Source: Streptomyces sp. JH14 (lineage in GTDB: Bacteria; Actinomycetota; Actinomycetes; Streptomycetales; Streptomycetaceae). Taken from it: 64,000 bases of DNA. The stretch spans positions 6,386,001 to 6,450,000 of the forward strand of contig NZ_JAJNEL010000001.1 of the NCBI RefSeq assembly GCF_029428675.1. Direction: 5' to 3'. Positions 16,346-25,421 of the stretch are shown here, in pieces. The number at the start of each line of letters is the position of its first letter. The stretch's first letter is position 1. The notes under the pieces are model-generated. The model saw only the letters and a list, made by a program, of their open reading frames with translations, ran no database searches and was not told the origin of the DNA. Position numbers and translations under genes: made by a program.

Positions 16346-17479
16346 GTGACGGACGGAGCAGTGATGGAGACCGCCCGAGTGCTCGTCGCGGCGGACAAGT
16401 TCAAGGGCTCGCTCACCGCGGTGCAGGTGGCGGAGCGGGTGACGGCCGGGCTGCGGCGCGTGGTACCCGGGGTGCAGGTCGAGACCTTGCCCGTGGCGGA
16501 CGGCGGCGACGGCACGGTGGCGGCGGCGGTGGCCGCCGGGTTCGAGCGGCGCGAGGCACAGGTGACGGGGCCGCGCGGGGAGGTCGTCACCGCGGCGTAC
16601 GCGCTGCGCGACACCACCGCGGTGGTGGAGATGGCCGAGGCCTCGGGCCTCCAGCACCTCCCCGACGGGGTCTTCGCCCCGCTCACCGCCACCACGTACG
16701 GCTCCGGCGAGCTGCTGGCCGCGGCGCTGGACGCGGGCGCCCGGACCCTTGTGTTCGGGGTCGGCGGCAGCGCCACGACCGATGGGGGCGCGGGCATGCT
16801 GACCGCGCTCGGCGCCCGGTTCCTGGACGCGGACGGCAAGCCCGTCGGCCCCGGTGGCGGCGGCCTCGTGGATCTGGCCGAGGCGGACCTGTCGGGCCTC
16901 GACCCGCGGCTTGCCGATGTGGACCTCGTCCTCGCCAGCGACGTGGACAACCCGCTGACCGGCCCGAAGGGCGCCCCGGAGGTCTACGGGCGGCAGAAGG
17001 GTGCGACCGAGGAGGACATCGCGGTCCTCGACGCGGCACTCGCGCACTATGCGTCCCTCCTCGGACCGGAGCAGGCGACGCTGCCCGGAGCGGGTGCGGC
17101 GGGCGGCATCGGCTACGGGGCGCTGGTCGCTCTCGGCGCCCGGTTCCGCCCCGGCATCGAGGTCATGCTCGACGTCCTGGGCTTCGCACCGGCGCTGGCC
17201 CGCGCCACGCTCGTGATCACGGGCGAGGGCTCCCTCGACCGACAGACCCTGCACGGCAAGGCCCCGGCGGGCGTCGCCGCGGCGGCCCGCGCGGCGGGGC
17301 TTGAGGTGGTGGCGGTCTGCGGCCGTCTGGCGCTGCCTCCGGAGGCGCTCGGCAGAGCGGGCATCCGGCGCGCGTACGCCCTCACCGAGCTGGAGCCGGA
17401 CCCCGCGGTGTGCATGGCCCAGGCGGGACCGCTGCTGGAACGGGTGGCGGAGGGGATCGCGCGCGACTTCCTGTCGTGA
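16346..17479 (+). CDS. Glycerate kinase (GlxK/GarK family)
   Basis: A 377-residue kinase of the type II glycerate kinase family. The N-terminus VLVAADKFKGSLTAVQVAERV and VADGGDGTVAA are hallmark segments. GVGGSATTDGGAGML and a C-terminal TGEGSLDRQTLHGKAP complete the set. It phosphorylates glycerate to 2- or 3-phosphoglycerate in glyoxylate and allantoin-derived carbon metabolism. GTG at 16346 has AAGGGA seven bases upstream; ATG at 16364, preceded by GGAG, is a close alternative. The gene is divergent from the broken Nudix gene and monocistronic. In metabolism it could take up glyoxylate-derived C3 units, complementing the ethylmalonyl-CoA pathway further along the window, but that link is inference. 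Confidence 0.93.
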   Translation: MTDGAVMETARVLVAADKFKGSLTAVQVAERVTAGLRRVVPGVQVETLPVADGGDGTVAAAVAAGFERREAQVTGPRGEVVTAAYALRDTTAVVEMAEASGLQHLPDGVFAPLTATTYGSGELLAAALDAGARTLVFGVGGSATTDGGAGMLTALGARFLDADGKPVGPGGGGLVDLAEADLSGLDPRLADVDLVLASDVDNPLTGPKGAPEVYGRQKGATEEDIAVLDAALAHYASLLGPEQATLPGAGAAGGIGYGALVALGARFRPGIEVMLDVLGFAPALARATLVITGEGSLDRQTLHGKAPAGVAAAARAAGLEVVAVCGRLALPPEALGRAGIRRAYALTELEPDPAVCMAQAGPLLERVAEGIARDFLS

Positions 17480-17596
17480 GCACGGGCCGGGGCGATCCCG
17501 GTGCGAGCGGCGTCCGTGCGGAAGGCCGAGCCGGGCACGAGCCGATTTCGGTCTCGCGCCCGGCGCAGGTACCGGCCTTGCGAGACGCGCGCCTTC

Positions 17597-17622
17597 GTGC
17601 ACCGGGCTGCCGGCCGGTGCAC
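17597..17622 (+). terminator. Hairpin after the glycerate kinase gene
   Basis: GTGCACCGG (17597-17605) pairs with CCGGTGCAC (17614-17622) across an 8-base loop, about 118 bases past the stop. The surrounding 17480-17766 holds no gene I can support; it ends in the strong ribosome site of the next gene. Confidence 0.45.
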
Positions 17623-17766
17623 GCCTCGTACCGTGGCGAGCGGCCCCCACCGGCCCGGTGGACGGAGAGAACGGCTGTTCGGCGTGCGGCGTGCAGCCCG
17701 CCGGAGCACGCTGGTCCTGAAGCTGCCTGTCTTCCGACCGGCAGTCTGTCAGGAAAGGTGGCAGCG

Positions 17767-18066
17767 ATGTTTGCGAGGCTGAGCACCTACCAGGGTTCAC
17801 CGGTTCCTGCGGAGGGAGACCTGACCGCGAACTGGGAAGCGATGCTCCAAGACATGCACGAGGCTGCCGGCTTTCGGGGCGTGTTCTACCTCGTCGATCG
17901 GGCCTCCGGGAAAGCTGTGTCGCTGACCCTGTGGGGCGACGAGCAGGCCATGCAGGCCAGCGAGGACCGGGCCACCCAGCTTCGCGAGGAGGTCGCGCAC
18001 AGGGAAGGCCAGCGGATCGCCTCGGTCGAGCACTTCGAAGTGGGATTCAGCCACATGGAGCCGTGA
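17767..18066 (+). CDS. Small ABM-like dimeric alpha/beta-barrel protein
   Basis: A 99-residue protein preceded by a good ribosome site (AGGAAAGGTGG). The sequence MFARLSTYQGSP...MHEAAGFRGVFYLVDRASGKAVSLTLWGDEQAMQAS...VEHFEVGF has the pattern of the antibiotic-biosynthesis-monooxygenase/stress-responsive barrel family: a beta-strand with a central helix, 'GF.G..LVDR..GK....TLW.s.ea' segment, then a last strand. Such proteins are small cytosolic dimers; some bind haem or quinones, but many have no known role. The function here is unknown. A CBS-domain gene follows 113 bases downstream in the same direction. Confidence 0.75.
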   Translation: MFARLSTYQGSPVPAEGDLTANWEAMLQDMHEAAGFRGVFYLVDRASGKAVSLTLWGDEQAMQASEDRATQLREEVAHREGQRIASVEHFEVGFSHMEP

Positions 18067-18179
18067 CCGTCCGTGCTGAGGGATCCGCGACCTCGCCGGC
18101 ACATCCGGGGAGCGGTGTCGGGCCATTCGTGTTGTGGTCGATGACGGAGGTACAACGCGGTCCAGGACGGGAGGCAATC

Positions 18180-18638
18180 ATGGCTGAGAAGCTGCTCGCG
18201 CGAGACATCATGACCGGTGGGGTGCAGTGTGTCGGGGCGCATCAGTCGCTGTTCGAGGTGGCGAAGATGATGCGCGATCTGGGCGTCGGCTGCCTGCCGA
18301 TCTGCGGCGACAACAACAGGCTCACGGGCTTGATCACCGATCGTGACATCGTCGTCAAGTGCTGCGCGGAGGGCGTCGACCCCGCGTCCGTACAGGCCGG
18401 ATCCCTCAATGCCAAGGTGCACTGGATCGATGCCGAAGCGGATGCCGCCGAGGTCCTGACGACCATGGAGCAGCATCAGATCAAGCGGCTGCCGGTGATC
18501 GACGTCCGGAGCGGTCACCGCCTGGTCGGCATGATCACGGAGGCTGATCTCGCGAAGAACCTGAGTGACGCACAGATCGCCGAATTTGCGAGCCACGTGT
18601 ACGCGAGTGCCGGGGCATCCGGCCGGTCCGAGGGCTGA
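18180..18638 (+). CDS. CBS-domain pair protein
   Basis: A 152-residue protein made of two CBS motifs (residues ~8-62 and ~75-130). It shows LARDIMTGG...VGCLPI...LTGLITDRDIV and KRLPVIDVRSG..LVGMITEADLA. Stand-alone CBS pairs bind adenine nucleotides and often act as energy- or stress-linked regulators, partner unknown. A ribosome site (GGGAGG) precedes the ATG. In Streptomyces such genes sit among general stress genes. The gene is convergent with the secreted beta-helix protein gene, with a terminator between them. Confidence 0.9.
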   Translation: MAEKLLARDIMTGGVQCVGAHQSLFEVAKMMRDLGVGCLPICGDNNRLTGLITDRDIVVKCCAEGVDPASVQAGSLNAKVHWIDAEADAAEVLTTMEQHQIKRLPVIDVRSGHRLVGMITEADLAKNLSDAQIAEFASHVYASAGASGRSEG

Positions 18639-18660
18639 GGCTGCCGTCGGACCGCGCAGG

Positions 18661-18687
18661 TGCGGGACGGGCAGGGCCCGTCCCGCA
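18661..18687. terminator. Terminator between convergent CBS and beta-helix genes
   Basis: An 11-bp perfect stem TGCGGGACGGG (18661-18671) with CCCGTCCCGCA (18677-18687) and a 5-base loop sits between the two stops. Confidence 0.7.
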
Positions 18688-18701
18688 ACCCGTCGCATTC
18701 G

Positions 18702-21056
18702 TCAGGTGGTGTAGGCCTCCAGTTCCGAGAGCTGGCCCGCGGGCCAGCCCGTGTTCGCGGTGAACGTCAGCCGCAGATAGCGCGCCGAGGTGCCGGGCAG
18801 GGTGACCGTGACCGCATTGCCGGAGGCCGGGTCGAAGGTGTAGCCGGCCGAAGCCTTGAGCGAGCTGTACGAGGAGTTGTCGGCGCTGCCCGACACGCTC
18901 AGCGTCTGCGTGCGGGTCGCCCACGCCGCCGCCGGCGGCAGCTTGAGGACCAGCCGTTTGACGGCCTTGGGGGCACCCAGGTCGACGGTGAGGGTCTGCG
19001 GGAAGGCGTTGTTGGCGCTCTCCCAGTAGCTGTTCGCATTGCCGTCCACGGCGTTGCCCGCCCCGTAGACGTCGGCGTGGCCCGACTCGGTGACCGGACG
19101 GCCCAGGGCGAGGTTGCCGGGATCGGTGGGCGGATCGGTCGGCGGGTCCGTCGGCGGGTCCGTCGGGTCCGTGCCGCCGCCGGGCACCCCGCCGTTGGTC
19201 CACACCGGGTCCGGCCAGGTGCCGGTGCAGGCCGGCGGATCGGCGTACCAGCCGGAGTTCGTGCTGCCCACCCGGGTGATCTGGAAGCCGCTGCCGACAC
19301 AGTTGTGGATCGGGTTCGACTGGGCGATGTGCGTGGCGACGACATCGTTGAACGTGGCCGTACCCGGCGCCTGGATCTGCAGCGCGTACGTACCCGCGCC
19401 GTCGATCCTGACATGGTCGAAGTGCAGTCCGTTGCTCGCGCCCTCGATGAGATGGATCGCGGCGTACGAGCTGTCCAGAATTTCGGTGTCGGTGATGTTG
19501 ATGGTGGCGTTGATGGGTTCGTTGAGTCCGCTGAACCAGATCGCACCGACCCCGAACCGCCAGTTGAAGTCGTTGTTCCCGGTGCGGATCAGCGTGTTGC
19601 GGGCAGCGGTCGTCGTACCGGAGACCGCCGTGCCCTGACCCGAATTCACCCCGGGATAGCGATTGGCGACATGCAGTCCGCCTCCGTTGGTGATCGTGTC
19701 GGACATGACGTTGTCGGAGAGGGTGATGTCCCTGCCGCCGTACGTCACGATGTTGTTGGCGAGAATCGGCAGGATCACGGTGTTGAACGTGAACTTGTTC
19801 TTCACGTTCGGTACGTTCTCCGCCCACATCGCCAGACCGTCGTCACCGGTGTTGCGGACGAATGTGTTGGTGACGGTGGAGTTCGTGACGCCGTAGTGGA
19901 AATTCACGCCGTCGGCGGTCTGGTCCAGAATGCGGCTGTTCCTGACGGTGAAATTGTCCATCGGCCCGTCCATCCAGGCGCCGCACTTGGTGTGCTGCAT
20001 CCAGACGTTGTCGACGACCGAATTCGACAGGGCCCCGCCGATGGCATTGACCTGGTCGTTGTCCACCCGCTCGCGGATGTCGCCGATGATGGCGAAGTCC
20101 TTGAGGGTGACGTTGCTGCTGCCGCCGGCCCCCGCGTACTTGCCGTAGACACCGACCGCCTTGCTGCGGTTCGACGGATCCCGCCCGGTGAGCACGCTGT
20201 ACCAGGGACCGGCGCCGCGCAGTGTCACCTGATCGACGATGATGTGGTCGCGGACCTGGAAGGTGCCCTGAGGGAGGTACACCTCCTTGCCCTGGGCCCG
20301 GCCCGCGTCGACGGCCGCCTGGATTCTGCCGGTGGAGTCGGCGGCCCCGGTCGGGTCGGCACCGAAGTCGCTCACCACGTCCAGCGCCCCCGACGGCCTG
20401 CCTGCCGGCGCGCCGACCTGCTCGAAATCGGCCAGGTCGATGGTGAACGCCGGCGATGCGGCGGTGGACGACACCTGGAGCCGTACCTTCGTGCCGGCGG
20501 CGAGCGTCGACCCGAACATCGTGCGGGCCTCGTCGTAGAAGTGGTGCGGGTTGGTGTCGCCCGGGTTGTTGTTGAACGGGTAGCCGCCGTAGTACCAGCC
20601 GTACTTCGACGTGACGGGGACGCTTTTCGGTGCCCCGTCACCCACGCGCACGTCGATCGAGGCGTCCCGGCCCGTCCCGTCGGGGCTGTCCGGCAGCGAG
20701 TACCGGAAGGACATCGCGTTCGCCGGGGCGGTGAGGGTGAACTCGACGTACTCGCCGACGGCGTCCAGGGTCACGGCCTGCCGGCCCGAGGCCTCGGAGG
20801 GCAGCGTGCCGTACAGCCGGTTCGGTCCGATCAGCGTGCCGTTGGTGGCGGCGTACTCGGCTTCCTGTTCCTTGAACGGAACGGTTGCGCCGCGGCCGGG
20901 AACCGCGAGGGGGGAAGGCGCGGGGACACCCGCGGCGCGGGCAGGCGGGGCGCTGGACAGGACGACCGCGGCGGCGGTGCCGAACGCGGCGAGGGCCAGG
21001 GAGAGGGAGGCGGACAGAGAGCGTCTGAGCAGGAGGCGTTTCGGTGGTGGGGTCAC
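18702..21056 (-). CDS. Secreted right-handed beta-helix polysaccharide hydrolase (GH87-like) with carbohydrate-binding domains
   Basis: A 784-residue exported protein. It has a signal peptide (charged start, RRSLSASLSLALAAFGTAA, cleavage near ARAAG), an N-terminal CBM6/CBM35-like domain (residues ~45-195), then a parallel beta-helix (residues ~210-610) starting VVSDFGADPTGAADST and rich in N-x-x-I/V rungs. A proline/threonine/aspartate linker follows, then a C-terminal F5/8-type C (discoidin, CBM32-like) domain beginning LALGRPVTESG. This order fits alpha-1,3-glucanase/mycodextranase-type GH87 proteins, which cut alpha-glucans outside the cell. Database records sometimes label relatives adenylyl cyclase, which the sequence does not support. 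GTG at 21056 has AAGGAC upstream. Enzyme activity is inferred. Confidence 0.8.
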   Translation of the reverse strand: MTPPPKRLLLRRSLSASLSLALAAFGTAAAVVLSSAPPARAAGVPAPSPLAVPGRGATVPFKEQEAEYAATNGTLIGPNRLYGTLPSEASGRQAVTLDAVGEYVEFTLTAPANAMSFRYSLPDSPDGTGRDASIDVRVGDGAPKSVPVTSKYGWYYGGYPFNNNPGDTNPHHFYDEARTMFGSTLAAGTKVRLQVSSTAASPAFTIDLADFEQVGAPAGRPSGALDVVSDFGADPTGAADSTGRIQAAVDAGRAQGKEVYLPQGTFQVRDHIIVDQVTLRGAGPWYSVLTGRDPSNRSKAVGVYGKYAGAGGSSNVTLKDFAIIGDIRERVDNDQVNAIGGALSNSVVDNVWMQHTKCGAWMDGPMDNFTVRNSRILDQTADGVNFHYGVTNSTVTNTFVRNTGDDGLAMWAENVPNVKNKFTFNTVILPILANNIVTYGGRDITLSDNVMSDTITNGGGLHVANRYPGVNSGQGTAVSGTTTAARNTLIRTGNNDFNWRFGVGAIWFSGLNEPINATINITDTEILDSSYAAIHLIEGASNGLHFDHVRIDGAGTYALQIQAPGTATFNDVVATHIAQSNPIHNCVGSGFQITRVGSTNSGWYADPPACTGTWPDPVWTNGGVPGGGTDPTDPPTDPPTDPPTDPGNLALGRPVTESGHADVYGAGNAVDGNANSYWESANNAFPQTLTVDLGAPKAVKRLVLKLPPAAAWATRTQTLSVSGSADNSSYSSLKASAGYTFDPASGNAVTVTLPGTSARYLRLTFTANTGWPAGQLSELEAYTT
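19120..19170 (-). repeat. Short tandem repeat coding a Pro-Thr-Asp-Pro linker
   Basis: Repeated 12-base units encode (PTDP)n between the catalytic beta-helix and the C-terminal discoidin domain. It is a flexible extracellular linker and a possible site of length variation. Confidence 0.7.
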
Positions 21057-21381
21057 GTGACCGTCGTCCTTGCGGCTCGTGGGGGCTCTTCGGACGCCCA
21101 CAGGCTAGGAGCAGACCGCAAAGACGTCCATGCTGTGCGCAAAATAATGGCTTGATCACTCAAAATCAGAACTTTGATGAGGGGCATTTGCGAGGAATTT
21201 CCCAACATGGTGGGGATGATGCGGCTGAATCTGCAACCCTCCGATGGTCAGTTCCCCTTCCGTGCGCATGACGCACCCATGTCTCACGCAAAAGACTCAC
21301 ATGTTGCTGGAAGATTCAGCTTATTGTCGTGACCCCACCCACCGGGTGCGAGCCACGACAGCCAGGGCGCATCCTGACTGT
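21057..21381. promoter_or_regulatory. AT-richer divergent promoter region
   Basis: These 325 bases separate the beta-helix gene from the phosphatase gene, transcribed divergently. The stretch 21135-21200 is clearly AT-richer than the surroundings and includes the small inverted repeat TCAAA/TTTGA around 21158-21176. No gene or known operator is recognised. Confidence 0.45.
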
Positions 21382-23889
21382 GTGACCTGGTACGGCGCGG
21401 CCCGGCGCAGCCCGCGCGGAGAGAGCGGGACGGTGCCGGGGGCGGCGGTCGGCAGCCGAGTGCCCGACGAACTGTCCCTGGTGCTTGCGCAGGCCGCCGT
21501 GAGCGCGATCGAGGCCGTCGGCGGGTTCGCCGGCGGCGTATATCTGTGCTCCCGCATCCCTGAGCTGCTGAGGCTCGCGGTGCTCGCGGGGTTGCCGGGT
21601 CAGCTGTTCCGTCCCTGGTGGCGCATGCATGTGAACCGGCCCTTCCCGGTGGCCGAGGTCTACCGCTCACGCCGGCCGATCATGCTTGCCGACGCCGAGG
21701 AGGCCATGCGCCGGTTCCCGCAGCTGATGGCGGGCCTGCCGTTCCCGTTCGGTTCGCTGTACGTGCCCGTCGTGGGAAGGCACGAGAAGTTCGGGGTGCT
21801 GGTGGTGATGCGCCAGGCAGCCTCGCCCGGACAGCAGGTCACGGAAGCCGATCGCCACCGGCTGCAGGAGGTCGCCGAGCAGCTCGGAGCCGACCTCGCG
21901 GAGCTCGTGGCCTATGGCCTGGAGGTCGTGTGGGACGGCGAGCCGGCCTGCGTCCAGCTGCCCTCGATCGCTGCGCCTCCGGTCAGGATCGGGCACCTCG
22001 ACTGGGACCTCGGCACCGGCGCTGTCGACGCCGATGCCGCGCTGTGCGGGATCCTCGGTACGGAGCCCGGGCGGTTTCCCGGCACCATCGACGCGCTGAC
22101 AGCGCTGCTGGCTCCGGAGGACGCGTACGGACTGCAGGCCGTCGCCCGCCGGGCGGCGAGGTCGACCGGACCGGTCGTACGCCGGATGCAGCTGCGCGGC
22201 GTCGACGGCCGGACGAGCTTCCTCGAGATCTCCAGCCGCCCGCCCCGGACGCCCGGTGACGCCACAGGCGGTCATCTGACCGGCTTTCTGGTCGACCTCG
22301 GCGTCGGACCGGCCGTCGCGGAGGCGGCCGACCGGATCCCGCACGGCATCTTCTCGCTGGACCGGCTCGGGCGGATCACGTACGTCAACGATCTGGCGGA
22401 GGAGGTGCTCGGCAGGGCGAGGGCCGAACTGGTCGGAAGCGTGCTGTGGGAGGTCCTGCCGTGGTTCGGACACCCCGCGTACGACGACCACCACCGGGCC
22501 GCCATGCTCTCCCACGAGCCGGTGCACTTCCTCGCACGGCGCGCCCCGGACGACTGGATGTCGGTGTCCCTCTACCCCGGTCACGACGGTGTGACCGGGA
22601 CGCTCACCGTCACGGACCAGCCCGCCTATACGCCGGGGTCCGTCGTCACACCGGGTGCGGGACTCGGCTCCCCGGCCGACCGGGCATCCGCGCTGTACCG
22701 GCCGGTCGCCCTCGCCATCGCGCTGACAGAGGCCGTCACGGCCCGGCAGGTGTCGGTGGTGGTCACGGAGGAGCTGCTGCCGGCGTTCGGCGGCCGACAA
22801 CTGGCGATCTATCTGCTCAGCGAGCGGCACCTCTACCTGGCCTGGGAGACTGGATTCCCGCACGGTTTCCTCGACCGGTTCGACGGGGTCGGACTGGACG
22901 CGCACCTGCCGGGCGTCGATACGCTCACCACCGGCCGTCCCATCTTCTTCGAGTCGATGGAGCGCCTGGCCGCCTCCTACCCCGGCATTCCGCTGGACGC
23001 CGATGTCGGGGCCCGCGCCTTCCTGCCGCTCATCGCCTCCGGGCGACCCGTCGGCTCGTGCATCCTCGGCTTCGACCAGCCGCGCGGCTTCACCCCCGAG
23101 GAGCGCACGGTGCTCACCGCGCTGGCCGGACTCATCGCCCAGTCCCTCGAACGAGCCCAGCGTTACGACACCGAGTCAGCCCTGGCCAAGGGGCTGCAGA
23201 ACGCACTGCTGCCGCACCGGCTGCCCGTACTCGATCACGTCGACACCGCGGGGCGGTACCTCGCCGGCACTCTGGGCATGGACGTCGGCGGCGACTGGTA
23301 CGACGTCGTCGAGACGGACCGCGGGCTGGCCCTGGTGATCGGGGACGTCCAGGGACACGGGGTCGCCGCAGCCGCGACCATGGGCCAACTGCGCAGCGCC
23401 GTAAGGGCTTTCGCTCTCAGCGGGCACACGCCGCAGGAGGTGGTGAGCGGCACGAACCGGTTGCTCATCGACCTCGATTCCGGCCAGTTCGCCAGTTGCT
23501 GCTACGTCGTCCTCGACCCCGTCACCGGTCGCACCCAGGCCGTCCGGGCCGGGCACCCGCAGCCGCTGCTGCGCCATCCCGACGGTACGACGGAGGTCAT
23601 GGACCTCCCCGGCGGCATCGTGCTCGGTGTCACCGCCGGCGCCTCGTACCCGGTCAGCGACTTCCTGCTGGCCCCGGGTGCGGGCCTGGCACTGTTCACC
23701 GACGGGCTGGTCGAGCAGGCCGGTACCGACATCGACGTGGGCATCGAGCGGCTGCGCTCCACGATCGAGCACGCCGACTCGCCGTCCCTCGCCGACATGG
23801 CGGACCTGGTGATCCGGGAGGCGAAGCGGGAGGCCGACCGGCCCGACGACATCGCACTCCTGCTCGCCGCTCGCTGGGACTCCGCGTAA
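21382..23889 (+). CDS. GAF-PAS-GAF-SpoIIE-type serine phosphatase
   Basis: A ~835-residue cytosolic regulator with a GAF domain (residues ~20-170), PAS-like sensing segments (~215-440, e.g. IPHGIFSLDRLGRITYVNDLAEEVLG), a second GAF (~460-600) and a C-terminal PP2C/SpoIIE phosphatase (~620-835). The phosphatase shows GGDWYDVVETDRGLALVIGDVQGHG (metal-binding Asp residues), LFTDGLVEQ and RPDDIALLLA. Such proteins dephosphorylate anti-sigma-factor antagonists and tune stress sigma factors; Streptomyces has dozens. The N-terminus is uncertain: the frame is open from 21244, but GTG at 21382 gives the usual length. A partly similar but truncated protein lies at 47616-48860. Confidence 0.85.
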   Translation: MTWYGAARRSPRGESGTVPGAAVGSRVPDELSLVLAQAAVSAIEAVGGFAGGVYLCSRIPELLRLAVLAGLPGQLFRPWWRMHVNRPFPVAEVYRSRRPIMLADAEEAMRRFPQLMAGLPFPFGSLYVPVVGRHEKFGVLVVMRQAASPGQQVTEADRHRLQEVAEQLGADLAELVAYGLEVVWDGEPACVQLPSIAAPPVRIGHLDWDLGTGAVDADAALCGILGTEPGRFPGTIDALTALLAPEDAYGLQAVARRAARSTGPVVRRMQLRGVDGRTSFLEISSRPPRTPGDATGGHLTGFLVDLGVGPAVAEAADRIPHGIFSLDRLGRITYVNDLAEEVLGRARAELVGSVLWEVLPWFGHPAYDDHHRAAMLSHEPVHFLARRAPDDWMSVSLYPGHDGVTGTLTVTDQPAYTPGSVVTPGAGLGSPADRASALYRPVALAIALTEAVTARQVSVVVTEELLPAFGGRQLAIYLLSERHLYLAWETGFPHGFLDRFDGVGLDAHLPGVDTLTTGRPIFFESMERLAASYPGIPLDADVGARAFLPLIASGRPVGSCILGFDQPRGFTPEERTVLTALAGLIAQSLERAQRYDTESALAKGLQNALLPHRLPVLDHVDTAGRYLAGTLGMDVGGDWYDVVETDRGLALVIGDVQGHGVAAAATMGQLRSAVRAFALSGHTPQEVVSGTNRLLIDLDSGQFASCCYVVLDPVTGRTQAVRAGHPQPLLRHPDGTTEVMDLPGGIVLGVTAGASYPVSDFLLAPGAGLALFTDGLVEQAGTDIDVGIERLRSTIEHADSPSLADMADLVIREAKREADRPDDIALLLAARWDSA

Positions 23890-23911
23890 CGGACGGACCC
23901 CGCTGAGACTG

Positions 23912-24154
23912 CGTCATCCGCAGGGTGACCGGACGCGCGCCTACGACGCGCAGAACGTCTTCCCGAGCGGCGGACGCATCTCGTCCGTCTGGGAGACCGA
24001 ACCGGTGAAGGCCAACGCAGACGGCTCCCCGGCCCTCCTGCCTCTGGCCAACCTGGTCTGGAGCGCCCTCAGCCTGGACCTGTCCGGTCGACTGACCGCC
24101 GGCCGCAGCACCGTCCTGGACGTACAGGCCACCAGCACCGCCCTGGTCCGCTGA
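23912..24154 (+). pseudogene. 3' remnant of an unidentified coding sequence
   Basis: A ~80-codon frame without any start codon in the intergenic space reads AYDAQNVFPSGGRISSVWETE...PLANLVWSALSLDLSGRLTA...LDVQATSTALVR and ends TGA at 24152-24154. Composition is that of real Streptomyces coding sequence, so it looks like the end of a gene whose beginning was lost. I do not recognise the family. A strong terminator follows at once. The next stretch, 24214-24440, shows no gene I can support. Confidence 0.4.
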
Positions 24155-24168
24155 CGCACGGCTGATCT

Positions 24169-24213
24169 GCAAGGGGCCGGCCCCGGGAGGAATTCCCGGG
24201 GCCGGCCCCTTGC
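24169..24213 (+). terminator. Strong terminator after the coding remnant
   Basis: A perfect 20-bp stem (24169-24188 with 24194-24213) and a 5-base loop. It may still serve the SpoIIE-type gene. Confidence 0.75.
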
Positions 24214-24440
24214 ACGACGCCCAGGGCGGATACGGGCCGGTGCACTACCGCGGACTCCACCACGAGAGCCGGACCGCCCAACCCTTACGTCGTCCTCCGC
24301 GATGACCGCTGTCGCCTGACGGCGCGCCCTGACGGTCGGCACTGCGATTGGCTCTTGCTGCCGTCATGGCCGCGTACACCCGGCCCGACGGATCGGTGTC
24401 CTCGGTCAGCGTGGTGAGCGAGGACGTCGAGGCCTACGCG

Positions 24441-24482
24441 GCCGGGAGCACCTCGCCGCAGCTGCGGCGAGGTGCTCCCGGC
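24441..24482. terminator. Hairpin downstream of pssA (distal)
   Basis: A perfect 19-bp stem, 24441-24459 with 24464-24482. It forms a tandem pair with the hairpin at 24504-24545. Confidence 0.65.
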
Positions 24483-24503
24483 GGTGAATCGTCACCACCG
24501 CAT

Positions 24504-24545
24504 GCACGAGGGCCCGGGTGCTGGGGAGCACCCGGGCCCTCGTGC
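24504..24545 (-). terminator. Terminator of the psd-pssA operon
   Basis: A perfect 19-bp stem (24504-24522 with 24527-24545), GGGG loop, about 22 bases after the pssA stop on the minus strand. Confidence 0.75.
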
Positions 24546-24566
24546 GTCATGACGCGTTCCGTACCG

Positions 24567-25421
24567 CTAGGGCAGCTGAGTCGCCCGTGCCTCGCGCCGG
24601 TTGTCGCGGAAGGTGTTCACCCGCCGCGCCGTGGCGAAGAGCGGGATGACCGCTCCCAGGACCACCTGCAGCGCGCAGCCGGTCTGCAGGAGCAGCTGAC
24701 CGCCGGGGGCGTCGAACGCCCAGGCGGCGAGCAGCCCCATCGCGCCCACGATCCAGCTGAGCATCGCCACCGCGAGGACACCCCGCGGCTTCGGGTACTC
24801 GACCCGGCTGACCATGAGCCACGCCACGCCCACGATGGCGAGCAGCGTCGGTACGAAGGGCAGCTCCAGGAGCACGATCGAGACGACCGTGAGTGCTCCG
24901 AAGGGGCTCGGCATGCCCTGGAACATGCCGTCCTTCATGGTGACGCAGGAGAATCTGGCGAGTCTCAGCACCACCGCCAGCAGCACGACGATCGCCGCGA
25001 GCGCCGACACCCTCTGGTGTGCGTCGTCCGCGACCATGCCGTACACCAGCACGAAGTACGCCGGGGCGAGGCCGAAGCTGATCAGGTCCGAGAGGTTGTC
25101 CAGCTCCGCGCCCATCGGCGACGAGCGGAGCTTGCGCGCCACCAGCCCGTCGAAGAGGTCGAAGACCGCGGCGAGGAGCATCAATATCACCGCGGTGGCC
25201 GCGGAGTGCCGGGCCATGCCGCTCTCGTCGCTGCCGGTGAGGTGCGGGATGAGGATCCCGGTGGTGGTGAAGTACACCGCCATGAAACCGCACGTGGCAT
25301 TACCGAGAGTGAGGGTGTCGGCTATCGACAGCCGCAAAGAGAGCGGCATGTCCTCGGCGTCCGCCTCGCACTCGCCCTCCGGGACCCAGCCGGCCTGCGT
25401 GTCGGGATCAATCACGGTCAA
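24567..25421 (-). CDS. pssA: CDP-diacylglycerol--serine O-phosphatidyltransferase
   Basis: A 284-residue integral membrane enzyme with the CDP-alcohol phosphotransferase signature DLFDGLVARKLRSSPMGAEL...DNLSD, which carries the paired-Asp metal site, and about seven hydrophobic segments. It makes phosphatidylserine from CDP-diacylglycerol and serine at the membrane. The start overlaps the end of psd by 14 bases, so psd and pssA are translated together; psd converts the product to phosphatidylethanolamine. This pair is the standard actinobacterial arrangement. The acidic soluble N-terminus (~25 residues) precedes the first membrane segment. Confidence 0.94.
   Translation of the reverse strand: MTVIDPDTQAGWVPEGECEADAEDMPLSLRLSIADTLTLGNATCGFMAVYFTTTGILIPHLTGSDESGMARHSAATAVILMLLAAVFDLFDGLVARKLRSSPMGAELDNLSDLISFGLAPAYFVLVYGMVADDAHQRVSALAAIVVLLAVVLRLARFSCVTMKDGMFQGMPSPFGALTVVSIVLLELPFVPTLLAIVGVAWLMVSRVEYPKPRGVLAVAMLSWIVGAMGLLAAWAFDAPGGQLLLQTGCALQVVLGAVIPLFATARRVNTFRDNRREARATQLP

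Noticed and set aside
19120..19170. Short tandem repeats considered as a CRISPR-like or regulatory array
   Set aside because: Units are contiguous with no spacers and encode a Pro-Thr-Asp linker in frame.
18702..21056. Adenylyl cyclase annotation for the secreted beta-helix protein
   Set aside because: No cyclase motifs; the protein is secreted with a beta-helix and carbohydrate-binding domains.
18660..21155. 831-codon plus-strand frame opposite the beta-helix gene
   Set aside because: Antisense shadow; the minus-strand protein has a signal peptide and recognisable domains.
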